Part shown: in pieces, positions 4,547 to 5,242 of the stretch | Numbering within the stretch: position 1 is the stretch's first letter | Layout: every line of letters begins with the position of its first letter | Source: Sphingomonadales bacterium | GTDB taxonomy: Bacteria; Pseudomonadota; Alphaproteobacteria; Sphingomonadales; Sphingomonadaceae | NCBI GenBank assembly: GCA_018971065.1 | Contig: JAGWVC010000154.1 | Coordinates: 1 to 5,242, forward strand | Direction: 5' to 3' | DNA: 5,242 nucleotides | Translations under genes and position numbers: made by a program | The notes under the pieces: generated by a model | Told to the model about the DNA's origin: nothing | Seen by the model: the letters and a program-made list of their open reading frames with translations, nothing else | The model's database searches: none

Positions 4547-5242
4547 ATGCACGATATCAAGCTGATCCGCGAAAACCCCGCCACCTTCGACGCCGGCCTC
4601 GGCCGCCGGGGGCTGGAACCGCTGTCCGCCACCCTGCTCGCCGCCGACGCCGCCTCGCGCGACATGCAGAACCGCGCCCAGCAGATGCTCGCCCGCCGCA
4701 ACGAGGCGTCGAAGGCGATCGGCGCCGCCAAGGCCACGAAGGACGAAGCCACCGCCGCCGCGCTGATGGCCGAAGTCGCCACCCTGAAAGAGCAGCTTCC
4801 CGCGCTCGAAACCGCGCAGGCCGAAGCCATCGCCGCGCTCGAAGCCCAGCTCGCCGCCATCCCCAACCTCCCCGCCGAGGAAGTCCCGCAAGGCGGCGGT
4901 GAGGACGAAAACGTCGAGGTCTCCCGCTGGGGCACCCCGCGCGACGCCACCGGCTGCCGCGATCACGTCGATCTCGGCGCGCCGCTCGGCCTCGATTTCG
5001 AAAGCGCGCAGAAAGTCTCCGGCGCCCGCTTCGCCTACCTGCGTGGGCCATTGGCGCGCCTCAACCGCGCCCTCGCCGCCTTCATGCTCGACACGCACAC
5101 CGGCACGTTCGGCTATCAGGAAGTCGCCCCCCCCGTCATGGTCCGTGACGAGGCGCTCTACGGCACCGCCCAGCTTCCCAAGTTCGCCGAAGACCTGTTC
5201 CGCACCACCGACGGCCGCTGGCTCATCCCCACCGCCGAAGTC
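4547..5242 (+). CDS. serS: Seryl-tRNA synthetase, N-terminal part (cut by window edge)
   Basis: The 232 codons present, out of about 425-430 expected, encode a class II seryl-tRNA synthetase. The enzyme activates serine with ATP and charges tRNA-Ser; the same charged tRNA is the precursor for selenocysteine where that is used. The N-terminus MHDIKLIRENP leads into the long antiparallel coiled coil that grips the tRNA-Ser variable arm (about 27-105, rich in Ala, Glu and Lys). Then come IPNLPAEEVP (105-114) and NVEVSRWGTPR (122-132), both very close to E. coli SerRS. The motif 1 helix lies around RLNRALAAFMLDTHT (171-185), followed by GYQEVAPPVMV (189-199) and LYGTAQLPKF (204-213). The TAE serine-binding loop is at 229-231. 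Motifs 2 and 3 lie outside the window. The start matches the family N-terminus despite lacking a ribosome binding site. Cytoplasmic and essential. Confidence 0.97.
   Translation, partial: MHDIKLIRENPATFDAGLGRRGLEPLSATLLAADAASRDMQNRAQQMLARRNEASKAIGAAKATKDEATAAALMAEVATLKEQLPALETAQAEAIAALEAQLAAIPNLPAEEVPQGGGEDENVEVSRWGTPRDATGCRDHVDLGAPLGLDFESAQKVSGARFAYLRGPLARLNRALAAFMLDTHTGTFGYQEVAPPVMVRDEALYGTAQLPKFAEDLFRTTDGRWLIPTAEV

Noticed and set aside
4298..5098. Minus-strand open frames opposite the small membrane ORF and serS, and the plus-strand frame 4405-4902
   Set aside because: serS is unmistakable across 4547-5242 in another frame. The competing frames are compositional shadows.

Overview
The window is a gene-dense, very GC-rich stretch in which nearly every codon ends in G or C. 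It looks like chromosomal DNA of an alphaproteobacterium, most likely a sphingomonad such as Novosphingobium or Sphingobium. That assignment rests on base composition, protein style and the mix of SDR, carboxymuconolactone-decarboxylase-like and IclR genes. It is an inference, because no rRNA or other taxonomic marker is present.

Minus-strand half (1-3230). Five genes lie head to tail and are transcribed right to left: SDR-B, CMD-B, SDR-A, CMD-A, and a third SDR cut off by the left edge. Gaps are 10, 14 and 16 bases, with one 13-base overlap, so this is almost certainly one operon. Its main feature is a tandem duplication of a two-gene module (SDR followed by an AhpD/CMD-fold protein). The copies sit about 1,457 bases apart and share blocks of perfect DNA identity, the longest being 64 bp. 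The third SDR is a different subfamily and not part of the repeat.

Divergent control region (3231-3323). This short AT-rich gap separates the operon from an IclR-type regulator. It holds a perfect 18-bp palindrome, TATTCCAATATTGGAATA. An extra TGGAAT half-site lies exactly 21 bp from the matching half-site in the palindrome. The simplest model is that the IclR protein binds here and controls the operon, and perhaps itself, in response to an unknown small molecule.

Plus-strand half (3324-5242). The iclR-type gene is followed by a hairpin, then a 49-codon ORF for a single-span membrane peptide whose sense codons all end in G or C. Last is the 5' half of serS (seryl-tRNA synthetase), cut off by the right edge. 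serS is housekeeping and marks the end of the accessory cluster.

The operon's biochemistry cannot be read from sequence alone. SDRs are NAD(P)(H)-dependent oxidoreductases. The CMD proteins keep the Glu and CxxC of the AhpD site but have Arg where AhpD has its His. An inducible catabolic or detoxification pathway for a hydrophobic or aromatic substrate is a reasonable inference and is not shown directly.
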